NCBI GenBank assembly: GCA_905221605.1 | Contig: CAJNDS010002280.1 | Span: 456,987 to 520,986, forward strand | Reading direction: 5' to 3' | Source of the DNA: Symbiodinium natans | Taxonomy: Eukaryota > Sar > Dinophyceae > Suessiales > Symbiodiniaceae | Length of the DNA stretch: 64,000 bases | Shown here: positions 1 through 10,960 of the stretch, one piece after another | Numbering within the stretch: position 1 is the first letter of the stretch | Layout: the number at the start of each line of letters is the position of its first letter | Made by a program: the position numbers and the translations under genes | Notes under the pieces: model-generated | Database searches by the model: none | What the model was told of the DNA's origin: nothing | Seen by the model: the letters and a program-made list of their open reading frames with translations, nothing else

Positions 1-3000
1 CTGCCCAATCACTGTCGCTGAATACCTCTAGAAGATGATACTCTTTGGGCTCTACTCCAGTGAAATCATAGCTACCGTTCCTGATACTCTCATGAAGATT
101 GCTGAGGCCTCTGGGGGTCTTCCTGTACACAAGATGATAGCCTTCTGTCTTAGACATGTACTGCACAAGATGAATCAAGTGTTTCCATGACCCATACGTA
201 GGTTCCGACATCTTTGACGCTAGTCCTCGTACTGCGAACTGCAAATCCGGTCTATCCTGGCCTACATACAGTAAGATTCCTACACACTGTCGGAATGATG
301 CTGCTTGTTCCTGGTCAAGACTGTTGGTGTGATCGGCTTCCTGGCTTTCATGGGTGCAAGGAGTTGGCTTTGAGGCTGTGCTTTTGAGCTTGAGTTCTTC
401 CTTGAGCTTGATGAGATACTTCGGGTCACTCTTGATGTGCAACTCATGATTGTGGTACGTAAATTTCCTCTTGAGGAATCTAACGGTCTGAAGCGACTCT
501 CCTACTGCAAGTTCTTGCTCAGTGAGAAAGGGGCCTTCGATCTTGAGTTCGTAGGTTTTGCCTAACATGCTCAGAACTGGTGCAAGGCTCCTATTCTTTC
601 CTGCTGCTTGAATGTCGTCTACGTGTACAACAAGAATACTCTTCATCTTGTCACGAAACAAAGTTGGACATGCAACACACCTGTCAAAGTCCTGTTCCTG
701 CAAAGTGCTTGCAAAGTGGTCACTCCACAACAATGCTGCATCTCTCTGTCCTGGAAGTACACGCAAGAGTAACAAACCTTCGTTCCTGCAGTTGGGATCT
801 TCTTCTCCGAAAAGCTCTACATATTCCTTTGGGAATTCACACGCTGTCCTGTTCCTTTGGGGTACCTGAAGGAATGCGTCCTTCACATCTACAGAATACA
901 ATGCATATTCCTGCTGCAATCCTAGTACCGGGATCAGTCTCACTAGCGAGGCGCTCGTCGCCGGACTGAACGTGTCTGTGCGGTGTTCCTGTGTTTTGAA
1001 CTCCCGCGCAACCAATCGAGCTCTACGAATCCATCGGTTTCCTCTAAATCTCCAGTCAAACACAAACTTTGTGGTAAGCCACTTGGTTCCTACGTCTCTC
1101 TCTTCGTTTCCTTCACAGTTCTCTCCTCTCTCTTCTTCTCTCTCAAGTTCCTGCAAAGGGACTCGGTCTACTGCTTTCATGTCCTTGAGACGATCGATCT
1201 CGGTGACCATCGCTTCTCGATCCAAGACTCTGAGTTCCTCCTCTGAAAGTTCTGGAGGTCCTGCATCTTCACTCGTGAAAATGTCCTGTTCTTCATCTGA
1301 GTCACCAATCTCAGAATAGGTGTCTTCCCAGAAAATGTCGTCAGTTCCTGCTTCAGGAAGTTCCTCGTCATTGTGCTCAAAAACTCTTCCTACGTTGAAA
1401 GGTGGATACTTCTTAGTTGGGGAATCCAGCTTCGGGATCTTGGAACCTGTTCCTACATCTTCAAACTGTGCTTTCCTAAGCTGTGGAGGTCCTCGTGCTG
1501 TGAGAAGTTCACTCAACATTGCACTGTCTGGCAAAAGTTCCTCAGACTCACCACCATCAGAAACATCCATACCTGGCTCTTTTTCCTGGGGACTGCTTGA
1601 AGACGAAGGATCACTAGACAACACATCTGACGCTACCTCAGGTTCAGCTTCTTCAAGATCTTGTTCAGCTTTCCTCTTTTGGGCTGCTTGGTGCTGTTTG
1701 GCTTTACCTGCTAGATACGTCGTCCTTGGGATCACTGGTCCTGGCTTCTCACCAGAATCCCCGCCTTGGATGACAACTGCCTCAGATTTGCCCTGCACTG
1801 CTTGGTCCTGTTCACCGGTGGGTGAGCCCATGATCTGGGTCATTACTGGTTTTGGTCCTGGAAGACTTTTCTTGGGAACTACTCTGGTTGCTAGAGTGGT
1901 GTGCTTCACTTCCCATGAATGGATTCCTACACTACTGATTGCCTTAGCGTCGAAATGTTCAGGGCAACGCTTTGCACTTCTGCTAGTTTTGATACCATCC
2001 ATGTGCCAAGTGATGTACAAGTCGTTGTCAGACTTTCCTAAGAACACTCCTCTCAACCACAAAGGATCACCTTTCCTGCTACTCTTCACGCCTGTCCTGT
2101 TGGCCAACACCATCAAACTCTCTCCAAACTCTGCCAAAGTTCCTTGAAACGGGCGACCTGAAATCCACTCGTAAGGGGTCATTCCTGTTCCTGAGCGTCG
2201 ATGGTTCCTGTTGATTACCCAGCTGGCATGTCGAAACGCCCAACTGAAGATCGGATGCGTGTGTGCAACAAGAATTCCTGCATGCTCTTCCATGCCTTTG
2301 ATCAAAGTCAGAGCTTGCCTACGGACGGTTTGGATAGCTCGTTCAGCCATTCCATTGGTTTCCTTTTGTCCTGAAACTGCATCTTGCAAGACTGTTCCTA
2401 GTCCTAACGATGATCGCTGCTTCTGAATGACCTGCTTGAGCTTCTTCATGGTTCCTTCGTTGTCGGCTTTCAGGTTGATGGCTCCATACTGCAGTTGAGT
2501 GCTCATGTACGTAACTCCTTCAGCTAGATGATCAATCAGGCCTTTGCCTTTAGATGCTGTGGGAATACAGACAACATTCCTACTCCAAGAGTCAATGCAC
2601 ACAAGACATACTGCAGACGCTGCTTCATCGTAGCTAGTACCTGTGAAGCAAAAATCCATGCAGAACGTAGGTCTCGATGATCTTTCCTTTTCAGGGTTCT
2701 CTCTAGGATGAGGCGACTCCTTTCCTTTACACGCAACACACACCGGACACCATGACGCATATGGCAGATGCGTCAAGTTGTGAACTGCTACCTCTTCAGG
2801 CGGCGGCATCTTTTGGTCCTTGAGTGGTTCAGCAATCGCATATTCCTGATACCTTTTCTGGGCTGTGCTAAGCTCGTGGGTTCTTTCAGCTTCCATGACG
2901 GTCCTACTGAGCCTTCTAAGAATGTCCTGCTTTGAACCAAACTTAGATACACCAAACTCGGTGCAAAGTCCTTTCAGGGTCTTCAGACTGCTTTGCTGGT

Positions 3001-3151
3001 TGTACTCATACCCATTGTGGTTGAAAACAAGTTCTCCTGCAAGTTCGTACCTGTGTTCGGGTGCTTCAGGTTCTTCAGGTTGAAATGCCTCATTTTCCTC
3101 TTCGACCTGTTCAGGGATCGTGTTCCTTCTTCTGCTTCTTGGCTTTGGGCT
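1..3151 (-). CDS. Ty1/copia element A Pol: SAP-like motif, integrase, reverse transcriptase, start of RNase H (partial)
   Basis: A single minus-strand frame is open from a stop at 3152-3154 to the left window edge, so the gene is truncated by the window. In protein order it shows a SAP-like helix-turn-helix (about 2890-2990, SLKTLKGLCTEFG then KQDILRRL), an integrase zinc-binding segment LPYASWCPVC (about 2733-2762), and the integrase triad in CMDFCF (about 2655), KADNEG (about 2475) and NGMAERAI (about 2330). RT motif A is VDVKDAFLQVP (about 865-900) and the RT catalytic HVDD is at 614-625. RNase H begins with SDSDWA at the edge. It would copy element RNA and integrate the cDNA in the nucleus. 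The plus-strand ORFs here are shadows. Gag and protease lie upstream in other frames. The catalytic residues I checked are present. Confidence 0.85.
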
Positions 3152-3512
3152 CTACTGGGTAGATCAGCTGGAATCTGCTTTGTCCTGTCCAGGACAATCC
3201 ATTGAATGCCTCAGGGAACTGATCATGCTCATCTTCGGTCCAAGATTTGTCATCCTCAAAGAACTCACGCTTGATGGGTTCCTCTCCATAGGTTTTCCTA
3301 TCAGGCTTCAGGTTTGAGATCTCTACCGGGATATCTTTGGAATCTAGAGGATTGAACAATGCTTTCCTGGGCGAATGGTGGTACCTAATCACCTCAGTGC
3401 CATCATCACTGATCGACCAAACATCCTTAGTGTACTCTTCGAACATGCACCTGTCTTGGGCTTCTTTGGGTGTTCCTAAGAGGTTCAAGGGAAACTCTTG
3501 GTTTGAAGCCAT
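3111..3512 (-). CDS. Copia element A polyprotein segment between protease and integrase, separate frame
   Basis: This 133-aa frame carries charged, non-repetitive sequence (MASNQEFPLN at the start, KAKKQKKEHDP at the end). It overlaps the gag-protease frame by 86 bp upstream and the Pol frame by about 40 bp downstream, so the polyprotein is read in three successive frames. In copia elements this stretch normally belongs to one continuous ORF and links protease to integrase. No catalytic motif is visible. The two frame changes are either decay or, less likely, programmed frameshifts. Confidence 0.6.
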   Translation of the reverse strand: MASNQEFPLNLLGTPKEAQDRCMFEEYTKDVWSISDDGTEVIRYHHSPRKALFNPLDSKDIPVEISNLKPDRKTYGEEPIKREFFEDDKSWTEDEHDQFPEAFNGLSWTGQSRFQLIYPVEPKAKKQKKEHDP

Positions 3513-4788
3513 TTGAAGCTAACGTCAACACCTTGTACTTCCTAGTTCCATCGAAGATCGCACCTGTAGGATTCTCTAGGTCTCCAAACATGACACTATG
3601 GTACAGTAGATGCCATTCCTTCTCATCATGAATGAGGACTGCTCTGTAGGGGTACTTTCCTGGCTGAAACTTGAGGTCAAAGTCCACATGCTGCGAAGTT
3701 CCTAGGCTGTAGTGAACTTGGTAAGGGTCTCTCCAGAATGACCATCCTATGCGCTGCTCCTCTACGACAGACTTGAGGTTTTCACACAAGTGTAAGGGTA
3801 TCGGCTTTCCTGTGGATGCTGTGTTCACTGCTCTCACAAATGCTGTAGCAGTAAGTGAGTTGTTGTTGTAGTTGACTGCAATCTTGGTTGTTCCTTCTGT
3901 AAGGACGGTACCTATCGCTGTGCCATTCCTAAACTCCCAACCTTTCTTCCTCAACTTTCCTACAGCAAGTAACGGGTGAATCACTGACGAAATCAAGAAC
4001 ACTTCCTCAACCTTCACGGTAACTCCTGAAATGTCCTGAAACTCAACCTCAATGATCCTTTGGTCCGAAACCTTGATCAACTTACCTTGAGCATCCCTCA
4101 GAACAACTTGTGCTTTCTCTGGCGCTTTCCTGCCAAATCTCTTCATCCACATAGGTGCCAACGAAATGTCGGCTCCAGAATCCAGTACCACTTCGATCTC
4201 TCGGGACTGGTCCTGTCGTGCTGTCCTGACAAACAGCTGTTCCTGTTCGTCACCGTACCAATGGTACAGCATGTCGTCAAGTTCTTCACATTCCTGGGAC
4301 TCATCTTCATCTCCTATCCAGAACTCTTCTGTCTCTTTTCTCTCTTCCTGACTCTCTTCACACGAAACTCTCAAGATCCTTCCGAAGTAATCAATCTCAA
4401 TTTCCTCTGAATTCTCACTCAACGCAAACTCTTCCGGGAAACTTGTTGGGGGATCTCCAATGTGATGCATCGAAACCATCCTAACTACAGGCTTGTTTGA
4501 GTTGGAGGTTCCTTGGCTGCTTTGGCTTCTTTGAGACTGCTGGTACCTCGAGGCTGACGAAGGGGCTTGAGTTGAGGTTCCTGTTGTACTCTGTTGTTCG
4601 CTTTGGTTCTCTAGGTCTACGGTCCTAGCTTGGTATCCCATGTCCATCTGCTTCTTCCTACACTGTGCTTCCAAGTGTCCATACCTATGACAGTAGTGGC
4701 AAACTCCTGACGCTGACTGTGCTTTGCCTTTGCCTTTGCCTTTGTAACTACCAAAGCCTCTACCATAGCCTTTTCCTCTACCAACACA
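3427..4788 (-). CDS. Copia element A Gag C-terminus and aspartic protease (5' truncated)
   Basis: The frame is open from a TAG at 4789-4791 to 3427 and has no convincing initiator Met, so the N-terminal Gag is missing. It starts with a Gly/Lys-rich stretch (GKGKGKGK), then a CCHC zinc knuckle CHYCHRYGHLEAQC (about 4663-4706) that would bind element RNA. A Gln/Ser-rich linker follows, then acidic sequence, then a retropepsin motif VVLDSGADISLAP (about 4150-4195) with catalytic Asp in DSG. The rest resembles the copia protease-to-integrase linker. The loss of everything upstream of 4790 puts the element boundary at, or a deletion near, this point. Confidence 0.8.
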   Translation of the reverse strand, partial: CVGRGKGYGRGFGSYKGKGKGKAQSASGVCHYCHRYGHLEAQCRKKQMDMGYQARTVDLENQSEQQSTTGTSTQAPSSASRYQQSQRSQSSQGTSNSNKPVVRMVSMHHIGDPPTSFPEEFALSENSEEIEIDYFGRILRVSCEESQEERKETEEFWIGDEDESQECEELDDMLYHWYGDEQEQLFVRTARQDQSREIEVVLDSGADISLAPMWMKRFGRKAPEKAQVVLRDAQGKLIKVSDQRIIEVEFQDISGVTVKVEEVFLISSVIHPLLAVGKLRKKGWEFRNGTAIGTVLTEGTTKIAVNYNNNSLTATAFVRAVNTASTGKPIPLHLCENLKSVVEEQRIGWSFWRDPYQVHYSLGTSQHVDFDLKFQPGKYPYRAVLIHDEKEWHLLYHSVMFGDLENPTGAIFDGTRKYKVLTLASNGFKPRVSLEPLRNTQRSPRQVHVRRVH

Positions 4789-4791
4789 CTA

Positions 4792-5398
4792 GGGGCAAAC
4801 ACTCACACCCCTACATTCACACACTTTTCCTTCTCAAGTTGAGCCTGACGGTGTGTACTGTCTCTTCAAAGCACCAAAGGAAAACACTGCTCTTGAGGTG
4901 TTTCAGGGTAACTGCAAAAGTTGTCACCCCCCTCAGACGTGGTAGCCTTCAAAGCTTACCATGTCTGGACTGCAAAAGAGGATCCTGGTGACCCTTTCGC
5001 AAAGTGCTCGCACGTGTGCGCAAGGCCTTTGCAACTTTTCCTCAAACCTCAAACCTTCGTTCGAAGGTTTCTCAAAAGTCGCAAGAGCTTCACTCCTGCT
5101 CCCTGTTGCAAGTTTCTACCTACTGTAGTGGACCAACAGGTTTAGTCCAAAGGCTTGTCACTCAGCTGTACACATCCTAAACCCATCCTAAACCCTCTTC
5201 GAAGGTTTATATGCATTTCTTATGCATCTTTTTCACTCTTCTCATCTTCCATGCTCAAAACTGTCCAACTCTGCAGGAAAAAACCATGCGGTTCAGCCCA
5301 AACTCTCAAAAGCGCACGTCTGGAAACGCAGGCGCAGCTACAATTGGTGTCCTTCTTCTTTGCGCTCCACCGTCACGCGAACTTTCACGACCGTTGTC
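4792..5398 (-). repeat. Non-coding junction between copia A and copia B; possible partial 3' LTR of B
   Basis: No convincing gene is seen. Read on the minus strand, a purine run ctgagggggg is followed by TGACAACTTTTG near 4921-4935. This is the arrangement of a polypurine tract followed by a TG-starting LTR, downstream of the copia B Pol stop at 5399. If so, the LTR is cut off at about 4791 where copia A begins. No second LTR was found for comparison, so this is tentative. Confidence 0.3.
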
Positions 5399-7031
5399 TC
5401 ATCCAATAGAGATTTTGACGAACTTGAGCTGCTGGACTCTTGACCCCAACGTGGCTGCACAAAACCCCCCTATGATCATGACAATGAAAATGCTGATCAC
5501 AAAGAGCACAATCGTTGCATTGTTTTCGGACTGCTCACCAATCCCGGAGCCCATTGCTACAGGAGCTAAATAGCTAGCAAGCAGAACTCTCAAGATGTTG
5601 TTTTGCTGGCCTTGCTTGATCGCTGCAGAGACTAAGTACTCCTTCACTTCCTTCCCCCCTGCCAAAATGCCCGTCTCATTGTCAACGTACCCCATCAAGC
5701 CCAGGAGGAAAAGGATTCGCTTCTTTGAATGTTTTGTCCCCAGGTCCGACGGACATGCGTACGTAGAAATTGGTCTTGTCAAAACGTGCCCCGAACGATT
5801 CTCTTTCTGAAGCCACAAATAAGACAAGTCTATGTGTCTCAGCTTGCCGGCTCCTTCTCGTGCTGCCAGCGCCCGAACCCCGGAGTTGTCCACTCTGTGC
5901 ACTAGCTTCACCTCGGATTCAAGGAATGTTTCAAGGAATTGCTTGACAAAGATGCCGTCTGCGACTCCCAACAACGAAGACATCCACTCGGCCTCTGTTG
6001 AGCTTAGGGCGTAGGACTTTTGGAGCCTGGTGGACACGAAAACCATGTTGCCGTTCAAGTAGAGAGAATAGCTTGACACACTCTTGCGCCCAAACATCCT
6101 TGAACCCCAATCTGAGTCTGTGATCACTTCTAAGACATGTCCTGTACCAAATCTGCATTCTCCTTCATGTTCATGTTCAACGTCATGCTCACACCTACTG
6201 AAGCTTCCACGCTCGCTAACGGGATCTCTGGTGCATTCAGTGTCACACTCTCGAAGCCGCTGTTCCAATGTCCTGCCAGGACGTGTGAGCTTCAACTGGA
6301 GCACCCACTCAGGTCTCCCTTTCATGTACTTGCCCACATGTCGCACGATTGCAAGGTCATACTCACTCGGATGCGCACATCGGGATCCAAGGAGTCTCAT
6401 GGCAAAATGGATCTCTGGAACATCATTGGCCATGTAGAGCAAAAGACCCAAAGCGCTTCTGAACATGCTGTACGCAGAACCTTCTAAAGGCGGGTCTTCT
6501 TGAGGATACCTTATGGTTGAGGGAAGTGGTGTCGATTTGCTCGCGCTGCGCTCAAGCTGCAGGATTGAGATCAACTTCTCCACGTACCTCTTCTCTGGGA
6601 TCACCCTGATGCTGCCATCCTTCCCTTGAAACAAACGCTTCAAGAAATGCCCTTGTCCTCCAAACGGATCTATCGGTCCTTCTATCTTGAGCTTAAGGCC
6701 CGACTTCTTCAAGTTGCCCAGCAGTTTGCTCGCCCTCTTCTCGCCTGAGACAAACTGAAAATCATCTACGTGTGTTGAACACGCAAGGGATTTTGGTTCA
6801 TAATACACTGCTGGTGCTGCAGGATACGACTTCAAGCCATCTTTCGCGAAAATCTCCCCTGCATACATGAACCAATCTCTCGCCCCACTACGCTGTCCGG
6901 GAAGATTGTATTTGAGTTCATAGGAGAGTCCTGTTGAGGTAGTGATGTATGTAGGTCTCCTCTGTGGTACCATAAGGTAAGCATCGGAAACATCAACCAT
7001 GTACATGACGAGGTTCTCGTCACACACAAGC
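5399..7031 (-). CDS. Copia element B reverse transcriptase-RNase H with a C-terminal hydrophobic extension
   Basis: The 542-aa frame begins inside RT. Motif A is MVDVSDAYLMVPQ (residues about 9-21), the RT catalytic site is THVDDFQF (about 85-92), and the usual copia connection LGLLLYMANDVPEIHFA follows. RNase H shows ITDSDWG, YALSSTEAEWM and HRVDNSGV, with all acidic positions visible. After RNase H, where copia Pol normally ends, the protein continues and includes a strongly hydrophobic stretch ATIVLFVISIFIVMIIGG (residues about 503-520), a probable membrane helix. The N-terminal RT half is in another frame (6832-7740), so one frameshift near 7030 breaks the gene. Confidence 0.85.
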
Positions 7032-7740
7032 CCGCTAGCAACTTCTGGAGGATCCCAAGGCTCGCTGGAGCATACAGGTCTTCAAGGGCCGGTTGAAGGT
7101 GTCTAAACTCCTTCGCCACCAAACGCGATCTCCTTCGCCACTCCCCCCTAAACCTCCAGTCGCGCACCGTCTTCGACTTCAAACACACCATGCCCTTACC
7201 ATCTTCTTCACGTTGCATGGGTCTCAGGACTCCCATCTTCTCCAACCTGGTATACTCAACGTCATCCATCCTTCTGTCCAACTCTTCCAGTTCTTGCTGG
7301 CTTAGTTGAGGAGGACCCTCTTCATACGTTCTACCCTTCCAAGGCAATTCTTCGTGATCCTCAACGCTTTGCCCCTCAAGCCCCTTCTCGTAGTCCTGCT
7401 CCATGCTCTCGATTGGTAGGTCCACCTCTAAACCCTCTATCTCGATCTCATCTTCGTGGTTTGTAGGGTGACTGGTGCCCACGACTCTTCTAAGCATGTA
7501 TCCCTCAAGCTCTACCACCTGACTCGCATTCTCCATTTCGGCATCAGGAAGCATCTCAGGTGAATCCGTGCTCATCACTGAACCGCCTTCAGGAGTAATT
7601 CCACCTCCTATCCCTCCTGCGGGCTCACCAGCCACCGACGAAGGTGGGTCACTCGCTGCTTCATCTTGAGGCGCTTGGAGAAGCAACACATCGCTCTTGG
7701 GCTTGGTCGGGACAACATCCAACACAGAGTTCCACGGCAC
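6832..7740 (-). pseudogene. Copia element B acidic linker and N-terminal RT, frameshifted
   Basis: The real part is about 7030-7740; below 7030 the frame is a shadow of the RT ORF. It contains an acidic, Pro/Glu-rich linker and then the RT entry region with VCLKSKTVRDWRFRGEWRRR and SRLVAKEFRHLQ, the typical copia segment before motif A. The protein continues in the 5399-7031 frame, so a one-frame indel separates the two halves. Upstream it connects, after another frame change near 7740-7850, to the integrase. Confidence 0.75.
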
Positions 7741-8748
7741 CCTTCATGCTCACAAGGTTTTCAGTCACATACGTTGTGGAACCCCTCCTTACCGACCTTG
7801 CATAGTGTACTCCATGCTGATCCGCCACCAGGTTTAAGTTTCCCATGGAAGATTTCCCAACCACACGCATCTTCTCCAAGGTTCTGCTTTGGCATTCGTT
7901 TTCGGAAGGATTTGGGCAAACACTGTTGCGCCAAACGGGCACAACTTCCCAGCATACGCTCTTCCATGGAGAAGTTTAAACGGGGTCTGGCCGCAACAAA
8001 GAACATGAAATCTGGAATACAGGAACGCACCGTGACGAAAGGCCCAATAGAACAGAGGGTGGTTCGAAGTCACCTTCCATCCTGTCTTTTCTTCTATCGA
8101 AGCCAACAAACACTTTTCCATCGATCTCACTATGGTAATGAAGCGCTCAGCTTTCAACCCATGGTGCAGCTGTGAATCCGGAGGTGCCACTTCGATCTTA
8201 GTTCCCAATCCCAGCCTCGATCTGCTCGCACTCACGGTCTTGAGGAACTGGATCATGGCTGGCTCGCTGTCACCTCGGATCACTAGCTCTGAATGTCCCA
8301 GCACCGCTCCTAGCTTCACCACTTCCTCAGTCGCATTCTTCAAGTCATGAGCCGCTTTGGATTCTACTGGCACACAAAGACAGAAGTTCGTCTGCTCATC
8401 CACTACCACCATGTGTGTTGACATCGCATGCTCTTCATCACTGCCCGGCGTTTCTGTTCTACCAAACATGAAGTCGACGTGTATCACGCCTCTCTCCTTC
8501 GTCTCGGCTCCCGGGCGGTTGTCCTCCCTGCTTCTTGATGACAAGCACGCTGAGCACCAAGATGCTCGAGGAAATTGGGTTATTTCATGAAGGTCTATGG
8601 TGGCTTGATTGGGCAGCGCCGCTTGAGGTTCCACTTGAGGCTGTCTAGCATACTCTGTCAACATCGCATCGGATGCCTGGACTGCCGCCTTGATTCGAAT
8701 CTGCAACCTCTGCTTGCAGCCTTGCCCATAGCTCTCCTTTACCACCAC
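7661..8748 (-). pseudogene. Copia element B integrase, two frames
   Basis: The main frame (7834-8748) has a zinc-binding HEITQFPRASWCSACL and a DDE core: VIHVDFMFG, then VIRGDSEP, then HHGLKAERF with the glutamate. WAFRHGAFLYSRFHV and the GTVFAQ-like C-terminal region follow, as in copia integrases. The C-terminal tail continues in another frame at 7661-7850, with SSMGNLNLVADQHGV and ARSVRR. The usual N between the catalytic D and E is changed (DSEP, HHGL), which suggests relaxed selection. It lies between the SAP-like segment upstream and the RT linker downstream, all on the minus strand. Confidence 0.75.
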
Positions 8749-9190
8749 TCTTGCTTATGCGCGTGTACTGGCACGCTGCCCTCAATGTTCTCAAAGATGA
8801 AGTTTCGAAGACCTCGATCCCATTAATGACCAACTTCTCTTCCCCAGTTTCCCTCGGAAGCACATCTACCTCAGCAGGATGTTCGGCTTGCTCCTCAGGC
8901 CCATCAGGTGGACCACTCTCTGCAAGACCAAGTGCCTGGGATGCACCCACTTCTACTTCCATTGGTCGCTCACATCTCTTCTCTAGCTTCTTCTGGGCTT
9001 CAGCTTCTCTCGCTTGACCTCGAACTTGTGGACGAGCAAGTTCCGATTGAACAGCTCCAAGTGTCCGAGATCTACAGGGTTCTGGGACAGCAGCGTGATC
9101 ATCTTCACTTTGGGGCCATAAGTCTGCAAAACCTCTCTGCCTTCCCAGATTTCGCCAGTCTCGAAAACCTCCCTTCCCTTGACTCGTCCG
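8645..9190 (-). pseudogene. Copia element B N-terminal remnant with SAP-like motif
   Basis: Two frames carry sensible protein. The distal frame (about 9010-9190) reads REVLQTYGPKVKMITLL then DLGHLELFNRN, and the proximal frame holds VINGIEVFETSSLRTLRAA followed by KGELWARLQAEV. That pattern, SLRTL...KGELxxRL, matches a SAP DNA-binding helix-extension-helix and sits just before the integrase, as in copia A. No Gag, zinc knuckle or protease remains; the element is truncated at about 9190, where a plus-strand retroelement begins. Confidence 0.6.
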
Positions 9191-10200
9191 TCGAGATAGC
9201 CCGCTTACGCAAAGCCTTGGACCAATGCCACAAAAAGACCCAGACGCCTGAAGCCGCCTCGGCCCTGCCCGCTGGCGCACAAACCCCAGCCTCCACTCTG
9301 CCCCAATGGATGGAGCACCTGCCCCCACGCCTCACGCAAGAAGCGGTGCAAGATATGATAGACAAATTCAAGGCCAATTATCCTGGGGAGCTCCTCGACC
9401 AGGACTCCATGCCCAGCATACGCCTCCTCAGCCTTGTGCACCACAGCCTGAAGCCCGGGGAAAAGCTCCGCTGGATCCCCTGGCAGTTTCGCCTTTCTGC
9501 GAAACAATACCAAGAGCACATGGAGGCCAAAACTGCCAAGCCCATCCGCACAGAAGCCCAGATCATCGCCTCTGCCTTCTTCGATGAGACGCCCGAGGTG
9601 CCCGTGGAGCACATGCGCCTCGCAGCCGCCTGGTTGGAGCGCATCCAGACCGTCTTTCGCAACGCCTGGGCCCTCTGCGGGGCGGCGCACCTTCAGAATC
9701 TCAAGGCCCTGGACAAGAAAGTCCGAGAATTGTGCCTACATCAGCCCGACGCCCAGCTCGGCTACGTACGCCCACCACTGGCGAACTTATCGCCGCCGAC
9801 CGAAAAATCTGGGCAGCCATCTCCGACCTAGTGGCCAAGTCCTGGTCCCTGGACGACGCCCTGCACGAGCTCACGGCCATCCGCAACGATGTCTCCAGCC
9901 TACTCCAGCTTCGGCCCAAGGCCGCCGCGGACAAAGGCTTGCCTAAAGGCCTGGGCCGCGGCGACAATAGCCCCGCAAGTGCCGCCCCCCCGCCCAGGTC
10001 CAACCGGTCCGACGAGCGTCCGCCAAAGAAAGGCCGCGGCAAAGGCGGGTCGGCGTGCACAAAGGTCAATTTGTTGCTGCTACCAAACCGGCCAGTGCAA
10101 GCTGCCGGAATGCAAGTTTGCCCACATCTGTGCAGTGCGCGGTTGCGCCCAAAAGCACCCGCCGCCGAACACGGCAATGCCCGCACCTGAAACAGTCCGG
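9190..10200 (+). pseudogene. Retroelement Gag-like protein with CCCH zinc finger, frameshifted
   Basis: Plus-strand coding sequence in frame 1 (about 9190-9775), then frame 3 (about 9775-9960), then frame 1 again. The N-terminal part is Leu/Ala/Gln-rich with WMEHLPPRLTQEAVQDMI and RTEAQIIASAFFDETPE. A basic KGRGKG-type linker leads to a CCCH finger CYQTGQCKLPECKFAHIC with a following AVRGCAQKHP. This basic linker plus C-x-F-x-H-x-C finger is typical of Gag proteins of tyrosine-recombinase (DIRS-like) and some other algal retroelements; I infer that class and no polymerase remains. The MITE at 10301 cuts off the rest. Confidence 0.55.
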
Positions 10201-10612
10201 ATTCTCGCCACGGCTTTCTCTGCACCTAACACCAGGCACAGCCGGGCCATAGATCCCGAAGACCCTACGGGAAGGGAACTAGGGGCAACAACGTTCTACC
10301 TCTCTCTAGGGGAAGCTCTCCACTCTGTGGTGGCTACAGGCCTGGTTATGAGAGATGTATGAGAATTATGCATTTCGAGAGGCTGTCGATTCTCGGGCCT
10401 ACGGCCCGGAGCTCGAGCGATCGGAGGGGCTCTAGAATGCTTGCAAAACGGGATTTCGCAGCTGCTTTGAAGCTGCATGCAAAACAGCTTTCGAGCTGCA
10501 TGCAAAACAGCTTTCGAGCTGCATGCCAAACAGCCTCGAAGGCCTCCGCCTCGCCAAGCGCTCCGAAGCTCCGCCGCTCTCAGACGCGCGCTAGCGCGCG
10601 CTAGCGCGCGAG

Positions 10613-10738
10613 TGCTTCCGAGCGCTTCCGAGCGCTTCCGAGTGCTTCCGAGTGCTTCCGAGCGCTTCCGAGTGCTTCCGAGCGCTTCCGAGTGCTTCCG
10701 AGCGCTTCCGAGTGCTTCCGAGCGCTTCCGAGCGCCTT
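10613..10738. repeat. 10-bp minisatellite (GCTTCCGAGC/GTGCTTCCGA)
   Basis: About 12 tandem copies of cgcttccgag / tgcttccgag, alternating c and t at one position. The same minisatellite occurs in the second MITE copy at 34047-34182, so it belongs to the element rather than the locus. Confidence 0.9.
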
Positions 10739-10755
10739 CTTAAGCTCCGAGGCAG

Positions 10756-10960
10756 CAGACGCCGCTGAGACAACGAGACAACGAGACAACGGCCTCGATA
10801 CCTGGAAGAGGCATCGAGTTCGCGGCTCGGTGGTAGCAGACGCCGCTGAGACAATGAGACAACGAGACAACGGCCTCGATACCTGGAAGAGGCATCGAGT
10901 TCGCGGCTCGGTGGTGGCAGACGCCGCTGAGACAATGAGACAACGAGACAACGGCCTCGA
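10756..10960. repeat. Three tandem 81-bp units containing GACAATGAGACAACG
   Basis: Units start near 10756, 10837 and 10918 and share GCAGACGCCGCTGAGACAA, the core GAGACAACGAGACAACGG and AGAGGCATCGAGTTCGCGG. The core is the reverse complement of the TTGTCTCA arrays found between viral genes, and two forward-orientation units follow at about 10970-11080. Confidence 0.85.

Noticed and set aside
580-2426. Plus-strand ORFs across the left copia element (129-275 aa)
   Set aside because: They are antisense shadows of a continuous minus-strand Pol frame with clear integrase and RT motifs.
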